A model generated the notes under the pieces. It saw only the letters and a program-made list of their open reading frames with translations. It did not search any database and was not told the DNA's origin. This document shows positions 23,163-32,488 of a stretch of DNA of 64,000 nt, piece after piece. Made by a program: the position numbers and the translations under genes. Location of the stretch: contig NZ_RCVJ01000137.1 in assembly GCF_003667505.1 (NCBI RefSeq), positions 1 to 64,000 on the forward strand, written 5' to 3'. The stretch's first letter is position 1, and each line of letters opens with the position of its first letter. This DNA comes from Micromonospora sp. BL4 (GTDB lineage Bacteria > Actinomycetota > Actinomycetes > Mycobacteriales > Micromonosporaceae).

Positions 23163-24236
23163 ATGCGGGACATCGTCGACGGACTGACCGGCTGGCGCGC
23201 CGCCGGCCTTCCATTCGCCGTCGCGACCGTCGTCCGGACCTGGCAGTCGGCGCCCCGGCGGCCAGGCGCGGCCATGGCGGTCTCCGCCGGCGGCGAGGTC
23301 CTGGGCAGCATCTCGGGCGGGTGCGTCGAGGGCGCCGTCTACGAGCTCTGCCGGACGGCGGTCGAGACCGGCCGGGCCCGCACCCAGACCTACGGCGTCA
23401 GCGACGACGACGCGTTCGATGTCGGCCTGACCTGCGGCGGCACGATCGAGGTGCTGGTCCAGCCGGACGTCGCAATGACCGGGTCCGACGAGGTGCTCGC
23501 GGCGATCCGGGACGGCCGGCCGGTCGCCACGGCCTCGGTCGAGAACGCGCAGTTGGTGATCTGGCCGGACCGGGTCGCGGGCACCCTCGGCGCGGCCAAC
23601 CTGAATGACGCGGTGGCCCGGCAGGCCGCCGGCATGCTCGCCCTCGGCGCCACGGGCATGGTCCACCTCGGCCGCCAGGGGGAGGAGCGACTCGACGAGG
23701 TGTCCGTGTTCGTCCAGTCGTACGTGCCGCCACCCCGGATGATTATTTTCGGTGCGATCGACTTCGCCGCCGCGATGGCCCGGATCGGCACGTTCCTCGG
23801 TTACCACGTCACGGTCTGCGACGCCCGTCCCGTGTTCGCCACCCGCGCGCGGTTCCCCGACGCCGACGACCTGGTCGTCCAGTGGCCGCACAAGTACCTG
23901 GAGTCGACGACGGTCGACGACCGCACGGTGCTCTGCGTCCTGACCCACGACCCCAAGTTCGACGTGCCGCTGCTTCAGGTCGCCCTCCGCACACCGGCCC
24001 GCTACATCGGCGCGATGGGCAGCCGTCGCGCACACGACGACCGGATGCGCCGGCTGCGCGAGGCGGGCGTGAGCGAGACCGCGCTGGCCCGGCTCTGCTC
24101 GCCGATCGGGCTGGACCTGGGCGCGCGGACACCGGAGGAGACCGCCGTGGCGATCGCCGCCGAGATCACCGCCCAGACCTGGGGTGGGTCGGGTCGCCCG
24201 CTCAGCGACCTGGCGACCCCGATCCACCACACCTGA
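23163..24236 (+). CDS. XdhC/CoxF-family molybdenum enzyme maturation factor
   Basis: 357 residues. The N-terminal XdhC domain has WQSAPRRPGAAMAVSAGGEVLGSISGGCVEGAV and DVGLTCGGTIEVLV. The C-terminal Rossmann domain starts near residue 195 (PRMIIFGAIDFAAAMARIG) and has RYIGAMGSRRAHDDR and PIGLDLGARTPEETAVAI. This is the full-length XdhC form that binds and inserts sulfurated cofactor into xanthine/CO dehydrogenases. It is divergent from coxM across a 118-bp spacer with a large palindrome, so co-regulation with the cox operon is likely. It is distinct from the shorter XdhC-YHS protein of the operon. Confidence 0.88.
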   Translation: MRDIVDGLTGWRAAGLPFAVATVVRTWQSAPRRPGAAMAVSAGGEVLGSISGGCVEGAVYELCRTAVETGRARTQTYGVSDDDAFDVGLTCGGTIEVLVQPDVAMTGSDEVLAAIRDGRPVATASVENAQLVIWPDRVAGTLGAANLNDAVARQAAGMLALGATGMVHLGRQGEERLDEVSVFVQSYVPPPRMIIFGAIDFAAAMARIGTFLGYHVTVCDARPVFATRARFPDADDLVVQWPHKYLESTTVDDRTVLCVLTHDPKFDVPLLQVALRTPARYIGAMGSRRAHDDRMRRLREAGVSETALARLCSPIGLDLGARTPEETAVAIAAEITAQTWGGSGRPLSDLATPIHHT

Positions 24237-24318
24237 CCGAACTGGATCGTCACGCGCAGGGCCGGCGACCGGTGATCAGCGGGCCACGAGGCCGCGCAGG
24301 GTCACCTATGCTCGGCGC

Positions 24319-25083
24319 GTGATCCCCCCGGCACTCGAGATCCGCAGCCTGGTCAAGACCTTCGCGGCGCATCGCGCGGTGGACGGCATCGATCTGACCG
24401 TCCACACCGGCACGTTTCACGGCATCGTCGGGCCCAACGGCGCCGGCAAGTCCACCACCATCGGGATGGCGGTCGGGTTGCTCACCCCGGACTCCGGGGA
24501 GATCCGGATCCTCGGCCACGACGCGCTGCGCGACCGCGGCCTGACCCGCGCGCTGACCGGCGTGCTGCCCGACGGCCTCGACTTCCCGGAACGCCTCACC
24601 GGCGCCGAACTGCTGCGCTACACCGGCGGCCTGCGCGGGCTGCGTCGGGCCGCGGCCACCGACCGTGCCGCCGAACTGATCGAGGTGCTCGGTCTGGCCA
24701 AGGGGGCCGGCACACCACTCGCCGACTGCTCCACCGGCACTCGCAAGAAGCTCGGTCTCGCCCAGGCGCTGCTGCACGCGCCCCGGCTGCTCGTGCTCGA
24801 CGAACCGTTCGAGGCGGTCGACCCGGTCTCCGCGGCCACCATTCGCCGTGTGCTGCGCCGGTTCGTGGCCGGCGGCGGCACCTGCGTGCTGTCCACCCAC
24901 TCGATGCTGCTGGTGGAGCAGATGTGCGACGAGGTGACCGTGATCCATCAGGGCCGGGTGGTCGCCGCCGGACCGGTCGCCGAGGTCGCCGCCGGCAGCA
25001 GCCTCGAGGACCGGTTCGTCGAGCTGGTCGGCGCCGAGGCCTCCGGCAGCGCCGGTCTGGACTGGCTGACCGGGGCACGATGA
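24319..25083 (+). CDS. ABC exporter ATP-binding protein
   Basis: 254 residues, GTG start. Walker A GPNGAGKST (near residue 37), an altered signature STGTRKKLGLAQALL (near 142), Walker B LLVLDEPFEAVD and the switch histidine in STHS. It resembles ABC-2-type export ATPases (Gliding/NodI class). Its stop overlaps the ATG of the permease gene (ATGA). Substrate unknown. Confidence 0.9.
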   Translation: MIPPALEIRSLVKTFAAHRAVDGIDLTVHTGTFHGIVGPNGAGKSTTIGMAVGLLTPDSGEIRILGHDALRDRGLTRALTGVLPDGLDFPERLTGAELLRYTGGLRGLRRAAATDRAAELIEVLGLAKGAGTPLADCSTGTRKKLGLAQALLHAPRLLVLDEPFEAVDPVSAATIRRVLRRFVAGGGTCVLSTHSMLLVEQMCDEVTVIHQGRVVAAGPVAEVAAGSSLEDRFVELVGAEASGSAGLDWLTGAR

Positions 25084-26912
25084 GCGCGGCACCCGCCACC
25101 GCCGGTCCGCCGGCCGGCACCCTAAGCGCGGTCGCGGTACCGGCCCGGATGCGGGCGACAATGCTGCGTCGCTCGCTGCGCGAGCATCCAGGACCCGCGG
25201 TGGCCGGTCTGGTCGGACTGCTCGCGGCGGCCTGGCTGATCTGGTACGCGCTCCGCGGCGACCAGCACACCCTCGGTCTGCTCGCCGGGGCGTGGGTTCT
25301 CGGCTGGATCGTGTTGCCGCTGCTGCTCGGCGGTGGGCGCGGCCGGGTCCGTCCGGCCCACCTGCGGTTGGAGCCGATCGGCGGCGTCCCGGCCGCGATC
25401 GGTCTGCTCGCCGCGTCGGCGATCGGCATCGGTCCGGCCGTCTCGCTGGTGGCGCTCGCCGCGCTGCCGGTGCACGCCGCTCGGCACGGCACTGTCGCGG
25501 TCCTCGTCACCGCCTCCGGTGCGGTGCTGCTCTGGCTGCTCGGGCTGATCGGCTCGGCCATCGCACTGGAGGTCGTCGGCCACGCCGGCGGTCCGGTCGG
25601 GGCGCTGCTCACTGGCATCTTCACCGGTACGGCGATGGGAGTCGCCGGGTCGCTCTGGGCGGTCTTCCCGTGGGTGTCGGTCCTGCTCACGGCAGCGCCC
25701 GAGGGAGTGGTCCGGGCCATGGCGTACGTGCCGAGCGGTTGGCCGATCACCGCCGCGACAGGGCCGACCGGGCAAGGGGTGCGGAGGATGGCGGCCCTGG
25801 TGGGCATCGTGGCGCTCTGCGCCGCCGCGTACATCATGCTCGTCCGACGGGTGCTCATCGCCGGCGTGCCGTTCCGGCCGCGTGCGACCACGGCGGCGTC
25901 ACCGGTCGGAGCCAGGCGCGAGCGGCTGGGGTGGGTGCCGGCGGCGACGCGGGCGGTTACGGGCCGCGAGGCCCGTGCCTGGATGCGGCATCCGCTGCGC
26001 CTGCAGTATCTGGCGTTCGCGGTGGTGTACGGGGCGCTGCTCGCCGGCCTTCCGCTGTTGTCCGACGTGGATCTGCTGCTGCCGTGGGCCGGACCGCTCG
26101 CCGTGCTCGGCGCGGCGGCGATGTCGGCGGGGCTGGTCGGACTGGACGGCACCGCACTGTGGCTGCCGCTCACCGCGCCGGGCGGCGAACGTGCCGAGGT
26201 CCGGGGTCGGGCCTTGGCGTGGTTGCTTGTGGTCACCCCGATCGGGGTGCTGCTGACCGTCGCCGGCGTCATCCTCGCGCCCCGGGTCGACGCGCTGACC
26301 GCGCTCTCCACCCTGCCGGCTCTGCTCGGCGCGGGCGCGTCGGTGCCGGTGTGGGTGTCGCTGCTGCGGGTGCGCCCGGTGGCCGACCCACGGCATCCCA
26401 CCTCGGCCGACAACCCGACCGACATCGTCAGCGTGCTGGTTGCCACCGCTGGTGGGCTGCTCGCCGCGGCGCCGGTGCTCGCGCTGGCGGTCTGGGGCCC
26501 GCCGGAGGCGGCGCCGCTTCTGCCGCTGGTCGGGCTGTTGTGCGGCGCTGCCGTCTGGTGGGGCGGCGTGTGGCTGGCCGACGACCGCCTCGCCCGGCGC
26601 GGCCCCGAGGTGCTCGCCGCGGCCGGTCAGCGGAGCCGGCCCCCGGAGACGGTGATCCCGCTGACATGGAACGTGCAGTGGTATCGGGAGAACACGGCGA
26701 CCGCGTGGGCGCTGGGGTTGCTGACGGTGGGGTGGATCCCGCTGATCCCGCAGGGGGTGATGCCGCTGGCGTTCGGGATCGACGGCGGGTGGATCGTGGC
26801 GGGCCACCTGGACGCCGGCGCGCGCACGGCGGTGGGGTGGGGAATGATCGGTGTGGGCGTCGCGATGCTGCTCGCCGGCCTGGTGTTGTGGGATCGCCGG
26901 CCCGCGCGCTGA
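25080..26912 (+). CDS. ABC exporter large membrane permease
   Basis: 610 residues with roughly a dozen or more hydrophobic segments and no extracellular domain of note. It is coupled to the ATPase gene by a 4-bp overlap. The length and helix number fit the large ABC-2 permeases with duplicated six-helix cores found in actinomycetes. A charged loop near residues 270-300 (PVGARRERLGWVPAATRAVTGREARAW) separates the halves. No substrate clue is present. Confidence 0.75.
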   Translation: MSAAPATAGPPAGTLSAVAVPARMRATMLRRSLREHPGPAVAGLVGLLAAAWLIWYALRGDQHTLGLLAGAWVLGWIVLPLLLGGGRGRVRPAHLRLEPIGGVPAAIGLLAASAIGIGPAVSLVALAALPVHAARHGTVAVLVTASGAVLLWLLGLIGSAIALEVVGHAGGPVGALLTGIFTGTAMGVAGSLWAVFPWVSVLLTAAPEGVVRAMAYVPSGWPITAATGPTGQGVRRMAALVGIVALCAAAYIMLVRRVLIAGVPFRPRATTAASPVGARRERLGWVPAATRAVTGREARAWMRHPLRLQYLAFAVVYGALLAGLPLLSDVDLLLPWAGPLAVLGAAAMSAGLVGLDGTALWLPLTAPGGERAEVRGRALAWLLVVTPIGVLLTVAGVILAPRVDALTALSTLPALLGAGASVPVWVSLLRVRPVADPRHPTSADNPTDIVSVLVATAGGLLAAAPVLALAVWGPPEAAPLLPLVGLLCGAAVWWGGVWLADDRLARRGPEVLAAAGQRSRPPETVIPLTWNVQWYRENTATAWALGLLTVGWIPLIPQGVMPLAFGIDGGWIVAGHLDAGARTAVGWGMIGVGVAMLLAGLVLWDRRPAR

Positions 26913-26948
26913 CGCCATGTCCTCGCCGGTTCCATACACCATGCCTTT

Positions 26949-26973
26949 CCCGGCCTGTGCGAAAAGGGCCGGG
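26949..26973 (+). terminator. Hairpin terminator after the ABC exporter
   Basis: CCCGGCC and GGCCGGG arms (7 bp) around an 11-base A-rich loop, 36 bp past the permease stop and upstream of the formate dehydrogenase promoter region. Confidence 0.5.
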
Positions 26974-27070
26974 GGAGGCCTGTCTCTGCTGATCTCGCTG
27001 CGACCGGGCTGGCACCTCGTCTAGTGTCAGGCTGTTCATATTTGGTGTGATTAGTCGGGAAGGTGCGGCG

Positions 27071-30000
27071 ATGGGGGTGCGCAGCTGGTTCGAAGGCTGG
27101 CCGGTCTATCGCCAGCTGACCGGCACGGACCCGCTCGGCCGGGGCGCCGCGTCCAAGTCCGCGGGCTCACTGTCGCTCACCGCCCGCACCGACACCGCCG
27201 ATTCGGTGGCCAAGTCCGTCTGTCCCTACTGCGCCGTCGGCTGCGCCCAGCGGGTGTACGTCAAGGACGGGCAGGTCAGCCAGATCGAAGGCGACCCGGA
27301 CAGCCCGATCTCGCGGGGTCGGCTCTGCCCGAAGGGCGCGGCCAGCAAGAGCCTGGTGACCAGCCCGTTGCGGCAGACCACGGTCCGCTACCGCCGGCCG
27401 TACGGCACCGAGTGGGAGGACCTGGACCTCGACACGGCGATGAACATGATCGCCGATCGGGTGTTGGCGGCCCGGGACGAGACGTGGGAGGACGTCGACG
27501 CCGAGGGCCGACCGCTCAACCGGACGCTGGGTATCTCCAGCCTGGGCGGGGCGACGCTGGACAACGAGGAGAACTACCTCATCAAGAAGTTGTTCACCGC
27601 GATGGGGGCGCTCCAGATCGAGAACCAGGCCCGTATTTGACACTCCGCCACCGTCCCCGGTCTGGGGACCAGCTTCGGTCGCGGCGGCGCCACCCAGTTC
27701 CAGCAGGACCTGGCCAACTCCGACGTCATCGTCATCCAGGGCTCGAACATGGCCGAGGCGCACCCGGTGGGCTTCCAGTGGGTGATGGAGGCCAAGCGCC
27801 GTGGCGCGAAGGTCTTCCACGTCGACCCCCGGTTCACCCGCACGAGCGCGCTGGCTGACGGGTACCTGCCGATCCGGGCGGGCACCGACATCGCGCTGCT
27901 GGGCGGGGTGGTGCGCTACATCCTGGAGAACGAACTCGACTTCCGGGAGTACGTGATCTCCTACACGAACGCCGCCACGATCGTGACCGAGGAGTACCGC
28001 GACACCGAGGACATGCACGGCCTCTTCTCCGGCTTCAAGGAGGAGAACGCCAGCTACGACCAGAAGAGCTGGCGGTACGCGGGGAACGGCCAGAACGCCG
28101 CGACCCGGGACACCGAGACACAGCGGGAAACCGCCGCCGGGCTGGAGCACGAGTCACACGGCGCGCCGGTGAACGGGCAGACCGAACGGGACGAGACGTT
28201 GCAGCATCCGCGCTGCGTCTACCAGATCCTCAAGCGGCACTATGCGCGCTACACACCGGAGATGGTCGAGCGGGTCTGCGGCATCTCGCAGGAGAAGTTC
28301 CTGGAGCTGGCCGAGGCCTGGACGCGGAACTCCGGCCGGGAGCGCACCGGCATGCTCGTCTACTCGGTGGGCTGGACGCAGCACAGCGTCGGGGTGCAGT
28401 ACATCCGTACCGGGGCGATCATCCAGCTGCTGCTCGGCAACGTGGGTCGCCCGGGCGGTGGAGTCATGGCGTTGCGCGGGCACGCCAGCATCCAGGGCTC
28501 CACCGACATTCCGACCCTGTTCAATCTGCTGCCCGGCTATCTGCCGATGCCGCACCACTCCGACCACCCGACCCTGGACGACTGGGTGGACAGCATCCGG
28601 CATCCGGGGCAGAAGGGCTTCTGGGGCAACGCCCGCACCTACGGGGTGAACCTCCTCAAGGCGTACTGGGGGGACGCGGCCACCGCCGAGAACGACTACT
28701 GCTACGGCTACATGCCGCGGATGACCGGCGATCACGGCACATACCAGCAGGTGCTGGACATGATCGACGGGAAGATCAAGGGGTACTTCCTGCTCGGGCA
28801 GAACCCGGCGGTCGGCTCGGCGCACGGGCGGGCCCAACGGCTCGGCATGGCCAACCTGGACTGGCTGGTGGTCCGGGACCTGTTCGAGATCGAGAGCGCC
28901 ACGTTCTGGCAGCACGCGCCGGAGATCGAGACCGGCGAGATCGTGCCCGAGGAGTGCCGTACGGAGGTGTTCTTCCTGCCCGCCGCCTCGCACGTGGAGA
29001 AGGAGGGCAGTTTCACCCAGACGCAGCGGCTGTTGCAGTGGCGGGAGAAGGCCGTCGAGCCACCAGGCGACGCCCGTTCCGAGCTGTGGTTCTTCTACCA
29101 CCTCGGGCGCATCATCCGGGAACGGTTGGCCACGTCGACCCGACCCCGCGACCGGGCACTGCTCGACCTGAACTGGAACTACCCGACGCACGGCCCGAAC
29201 GCCGAGCCGAGCGCCGAGGCGGTGCTGTACGAGATCAACGGCTACGAGGTGGCCAGCGGCCGGCCGTTGTCGACGTTCACCGAGATGAAGGACGACGGCT
29301 CCACCGCCGGCGGCTGCTGGATCTACACGGGGGTGTACGCCGACGGGGTGAACCAGGCCGCGCGGCGCAAGTCCCGGCACGAGCAGGACTGGGTGGCCGC
29401 CGAGTGGGGTTGGGCCTGGCCGGCGAACCGACGGATCCTCTACAACCGCGCGTCCGCGGACCCGGACGGTAATCCGTGGAGCGAGCGCAAGAGGTACGTC
29501 TGGTGGGACCCGGACAAGGGCGAGTGGACCGGCTACGACGTGCCGGACTTCGAGAAGACCAAGCCACCGTCGTACCGGCCGCCCGCGGACTCCTCGGGCG
29601 TGGCGGGGCTCGCCGGCGACGACCCGTTCGTCCTTCAGGGCGACGGCAAGGGCTGGCTGTACGCGCCCACCGGCGTGCTCGACGGGCCGATGCCCACGCA
29701 CTACGAGCCGGTCGAGTCGCCGGTGCGCAACCCGCTGTACCGGCAACAGGCCAACCCGACCCGCAAGGTCTACACCCATCCGATCAACACGCTCAATCCG
29801 AGCCCGCCGGAGGAGCACAGTCAGGTCTTCCCGTACGTGTTCACGGTCAGCCGGCTCACCGAGCACCACACCGCCGGCGGGATGAGCCGGATGGTCCGCC
29901 CGCTGGCCGAACTGCAACCGGAGATGTTCGTCGAGGTGTCCCCCGAGTTGGCCGCCGAGGTCGGGCTGAACCACCTGGGCTGGGCCCACCTGATCACCAC

Positions 30001-30346
30001 GCGCGCGGCCGTCGAGGCGAAGGTGCTGGTGACGGACCGGCTCACGCCCCTGCGGGTGGACGGTCGGATCATCCACCAGGTGTGGCTGCCGTACCACTTC
30101 GGGTTCGAGGGTCTGGTGACCGGTGACTCGGCCAACGACCTGTTCGGCATCAGCCTCGATCCCAACGTCCTGATCCAGGAGAGCAAGGTCGGCACCTGCG
30201 ACGTCCGGCCTGGTCGACGACCGCGGGGCCAGGAGTTGCTGGACCTCGTCGCCGACTACCAGCGACGGTCCGGGGATCTCGGCCCGCACTATCCACCGCA
30301 GGTCACGACCGACGTCGCCGACAGCGGCCGCGACCCGGAGGTCTGA
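27071..30346 (+). CDS. fdhA: Selenocysteine formate dehydrogenase, large (Mo/W) subunit
   Basis: 1091 residues if the in-frame TGA at 27638-27640 is read as selenocysteine 190. The local sequence is NQARI-U-HSATVPGL, the exact position of the catalytic Sec in FdhF/FdnG enzymes (QAR-x-U-H). A SECIS-type hairpin begins 12 bases after the TGA. Residues 51-86 bind a [4Fe-4S] cluster (CPYCAVGC and RLCPKG). The rest matches molybdopterin oxidoreductases (QGSNMAEAHPVGFQW, FHVDPRFTRTSALAD, the GYFLLGQNPAVG region). The start is the ATG with GGAAGG seven bases upstream. No Tat signal is seen. It oxidises formate to CO2. A conventional gene caller would give two fragments or a pseudogene. Confidence 0.93.
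27653..27669 (+). promoter_or_regulatory. SECIS element for selenocysteine insertion
   Basis: Six-bp stem GTCCCC/GGGGAC with apical loop GGTCT. The loop begins 18 bases after the TGA. In E. coli fdhF the SelB-binding loop is also GGUCU at the same distance, so both the loop sequence and the spacing match a known bacterial SECIS. Confidence 0.9.
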
Positions 30347-30348
30347 CG

Positions 30349-31392
30349 ATGCCCCATGCCAACAGCCTGTACGGCCCACTCGACCCGGCACCCGACGCCG
30401 GCTACGTCGACGCCCCGCCGCGGATGGGGTTCTTCACCGACACCAGCGTCTGCATCGGCTGCAAGGCCTGCGAGGTGGCCTGCAAGGAATGGAACCTCGT
30501 CCCGGAGAGCGGCCGGGACCTGCTGGGCATGTCGTACGACAACACCGGGGCGCTGACCGCGAACTCGTGGCGGCACGTCGCGTTCGTCGAGCAGCCTCGC
30601 CCGGCCGGTTGGGCGACACCGGCGTTCCTCGACACTCCGGACGGGCCGCCGGTCAGCCCGGCGACGGCGGAGGTCGCGGCGCACACCAGCACCGACACCG
30701 GAACGTACCCGGGTCTGCCGAGCGGCTCGCCGGGAGCGGCGGCCCGGATGTCGGGTGGGTCGGAGTTCCTCGGGATGCCGGGTGCGCACCCGCCGGGTCG
30801 GGGCAGCGGTGCGGAGGGGCGTACGGATTTTCGGTGGCTGATGATGTCGGATGTGTGCAAGCACTGCACGCATGCGGCGTGTCTGGATGTCTGTCCGACG
30901 GGTTCGTTGTTCCGGACGGAGTTCGGCACGGTGGTGGTGCAGGAGGACATCTGCAACGGGTGTGGTTACTGCATTTCCGCCTGCCCGTACGGGGTGATCG
31001 ATCAGCGTAAGGATGACGGTCGGGCGTGGAAGTGCACGTTGTGTTACGACCGGTTGGGTGTGGGGATGACTCCGGCGTGTGCGCAGGCGTGTCCGACGGA
31101 GTCGATCCAGTACGGGGAGTTGGAGGAGTTGCGGGAGCGGGCGGCGGCGCGGGTGGCGACGCTGCATGAGCGGGGGGTGCCCGAGGCGCGGTTGTACGGG
31201 CACGACCCGGACGACGGGGTGGGTGGTGACGGGGCGTTCTTCCTGTTGTTGGACGAGCCGGAGGTGTACGGGCTGCCACCGGACCCGGTCGTGACCACCC
31301 GCGACCTGCCGGCCATGTGGAAACGCGCCGGGCTCGCGGCGATGACGATGGCTGCCGCCACCGCGGTCGCGTTTCTGGGCAGGCGGCCATGA
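30349..31392 (+). CDS. fdhB: Formate dehydrogenase iron-sulfur (beta) subunit
   Basis: 347 residues, 2 bp after the large subunit. Four ferredoxin-like cysteine groups are visible: C35-x2-C38-x2-C41-x3-C45 (CIGCKACEVAC), then CKHCTHAACLDVC, CNGCGYCISAC and CTLCYD...CAQACP. An unusual Gly/Pro-rich insert lies between the first and second groups (residues about 90-160). The C-terminus has a single hydrophobic helix (RAGLAAMTMAAATAVAFL), consistent with a FdnH/FdoH-type membrane-attached electron-transfer subunit. The stretch 30810-31290 uses more G- and T-ending codons than the flanking DNA. Confidence 0.93.
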   Translation: MPHANSLYGPLDPAPDAGYVDAPPRMGFFTDTSVCIGCKACEVACKEWNLVPESGRDLLGMSYDNTGALTANSWRHVAFVEQPRPAGWATPAFLDTPDGPPVSPATAEVAAHTSTDTGTYPGLPSGSPGAAARMSGGSEFLGMPGAHPPGRGSGAEGRTDFRWLMMSDVCKHCTHAACLDVCPTGSLFRTEFGTVVVQEDICNGCGYCISACPYGVIDQRKDDGRAWKCTLCYDRLGVGMTPACAQACPTESIQYGELEELRERAAARVATLHERGVPEARLYGHDPDDGVGGDGAFFLLLDEPEVYGLPPDPVVTTRDLPAMWKRAGLAAMTMAAATAVAFLGRRP

Positions 31393-32402
31393 CGGACACG
31401 ACGCGACCCGACAGGCAGCGCCAGGCCGGTCGAGGGCGTGGCCACGGCGGCGAACAGCTGACCGTGCCGCCCGCCGACTTCAGCTCCTACTACGGCCGGC
31501 CGGTCCTCAAGCCGCCGGTGTGGAAGCACGACATCGCCGGTTACCTGTTCACCGGCGGCCTCGCCGCGGGGAGCGCCCTGATCGGCGCGGGCGCCCAACT
31601 GACCGGACGGCCCGGACTGCGGACGGTGAGCCGCTGGACGGCCCTCGGTGGGGTCGCCGCCAGCACGTACCTCCTGGTTCACGACCTCGGGCGGCCAGCC
31701 CGGTTCCACCACATGCTCCGGGTGGCGAAGCTGACCTCGCCGATGTCGGTCGGCACCTGGATCCTCGCCGCGTTCGGACCGATGGCCGGCGTGGCCGCGG
31801 TCGCCGAGCTTGCGCCGCTGCTTCCACAGCACGGTGCGCTCGGGCTCGCCCGCCGACTGGCGCCGCCCGTCGGTGACATCGCCGGTCTGGCCGCCGCGGC
31901 CACCGCGCCGGCGCTGGCCACCTACACCGGGGTGCTGCTCGCCGACACCGCCGTACCGTCCTGGCACGACGCGTATCCGTCGTTGCCGTTCGTCTTCGCC
32001 GGCAGCGCGCTCGCCGCCGCGTCCGGGGTCGGGCTGATCGCGGCACCGGCCGCGGAGACCGCCCCGCTGCGGCGACTCGCCGTGGCCGCCGCGACCATCG
32101 AACTTGTCGGCGGTCGCCGGATGGAGCGGCTGGGCGTGACCGGCGAGCCCTACGCGCACGGACGCAGCGGCCGACTGGTTCGGGCGGGGCGCGCGCTGCT
32201 CGCGGTGGGCACCGTCGCCGCACTGGTCAACCGGCGCAGCAGAATCCTGTCGGCCATCTCCGGCGCGGCCCTCGTGGCATCGTCCGTCGCCACCCGGTTC
32301 GGCGTCTTCGAGGCCGGCAGGGTGTCCGCGCGCGATCCGAAGTACACGGTCCTGCCGCAACGGGAGCGGCTCGACCAGCACGGGCCGACGGCCGGCCGTT
32401 AG
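31389..32402 (+). CDS. NrfD/PsrC-family membrane subunit
   Basis: 337 residues with about eight or nine hydrophobic helices. YLFTGGLAAGSALIGAGAQL is near residues 52-72, and conserved HDLGRPARFHHMLRVAKLTSPMSVG is near 98-122. This is the hallmark of NrfD-type quinone-reactive membrane proteins. The ATG overlaps the beta-subunit stop. It most likely passes electrons from formate to the menaquinone pool in place of the cytochrome b subunit of classical formate dehydrogenase N. Confidence 0.9.
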   Translation: MTDTTRPDRQRQAGRGRGHGGEQLTVPPADFSSYYGRPVLKPPVWKHDIAGYLFTGGLAAGSALIGAGAQLTGRPGLRTVSRWTALGGVAASTYLLVHDLGRPARFHHMLRVAKLTSPMSVGTWILAAFGPMAGVAAVAELAPLLPQHGALGLARRLAPPVGDIAGLAAAATAPALATYTGVLLADTAVPSWHDAYPSLPFVFAGSALAAASGVGLIAAPAAETAPLRRLAVAAATIELVGGRRMERLGVTGEPYAHGRSGRLVRAGRALLAVGTVAALVNRRSRILSAISGAALVASSVATRFGVFEAGRVSARDPKYTVLPQRERLDQHGPTAGR

Positions 32403-32410
32403 CGCGGAAC

Positions 32411-32449
32411 GCCCCGGGCCGCCTACCAGCTAGGTAGGTGGCCCGGGGC
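32411..32449. terminator. Bidirectional hairpin terminator
   Basis: 17-bp stem (32411-32427 with 32433-32449, one G-U) and a 5-base loop, placed between the convergent formate dehydrogenase operon and the MFS transporter gene. Confidence 0.85.
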
Positions 32450-32488
32450 GTGTCGGCGGTCAGCCAGCCACCAGCGGCGCGGCTGACG

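Noticed and set aside
27638..27640. TGA as a nonsense mutation making the formate dehydrogenase a pseudogene
   Set aside because: It sits at the known selenocysteine position, the frame stays open and conserved afterwards, and a SECIS hairpin with correct loop and spacing follows.
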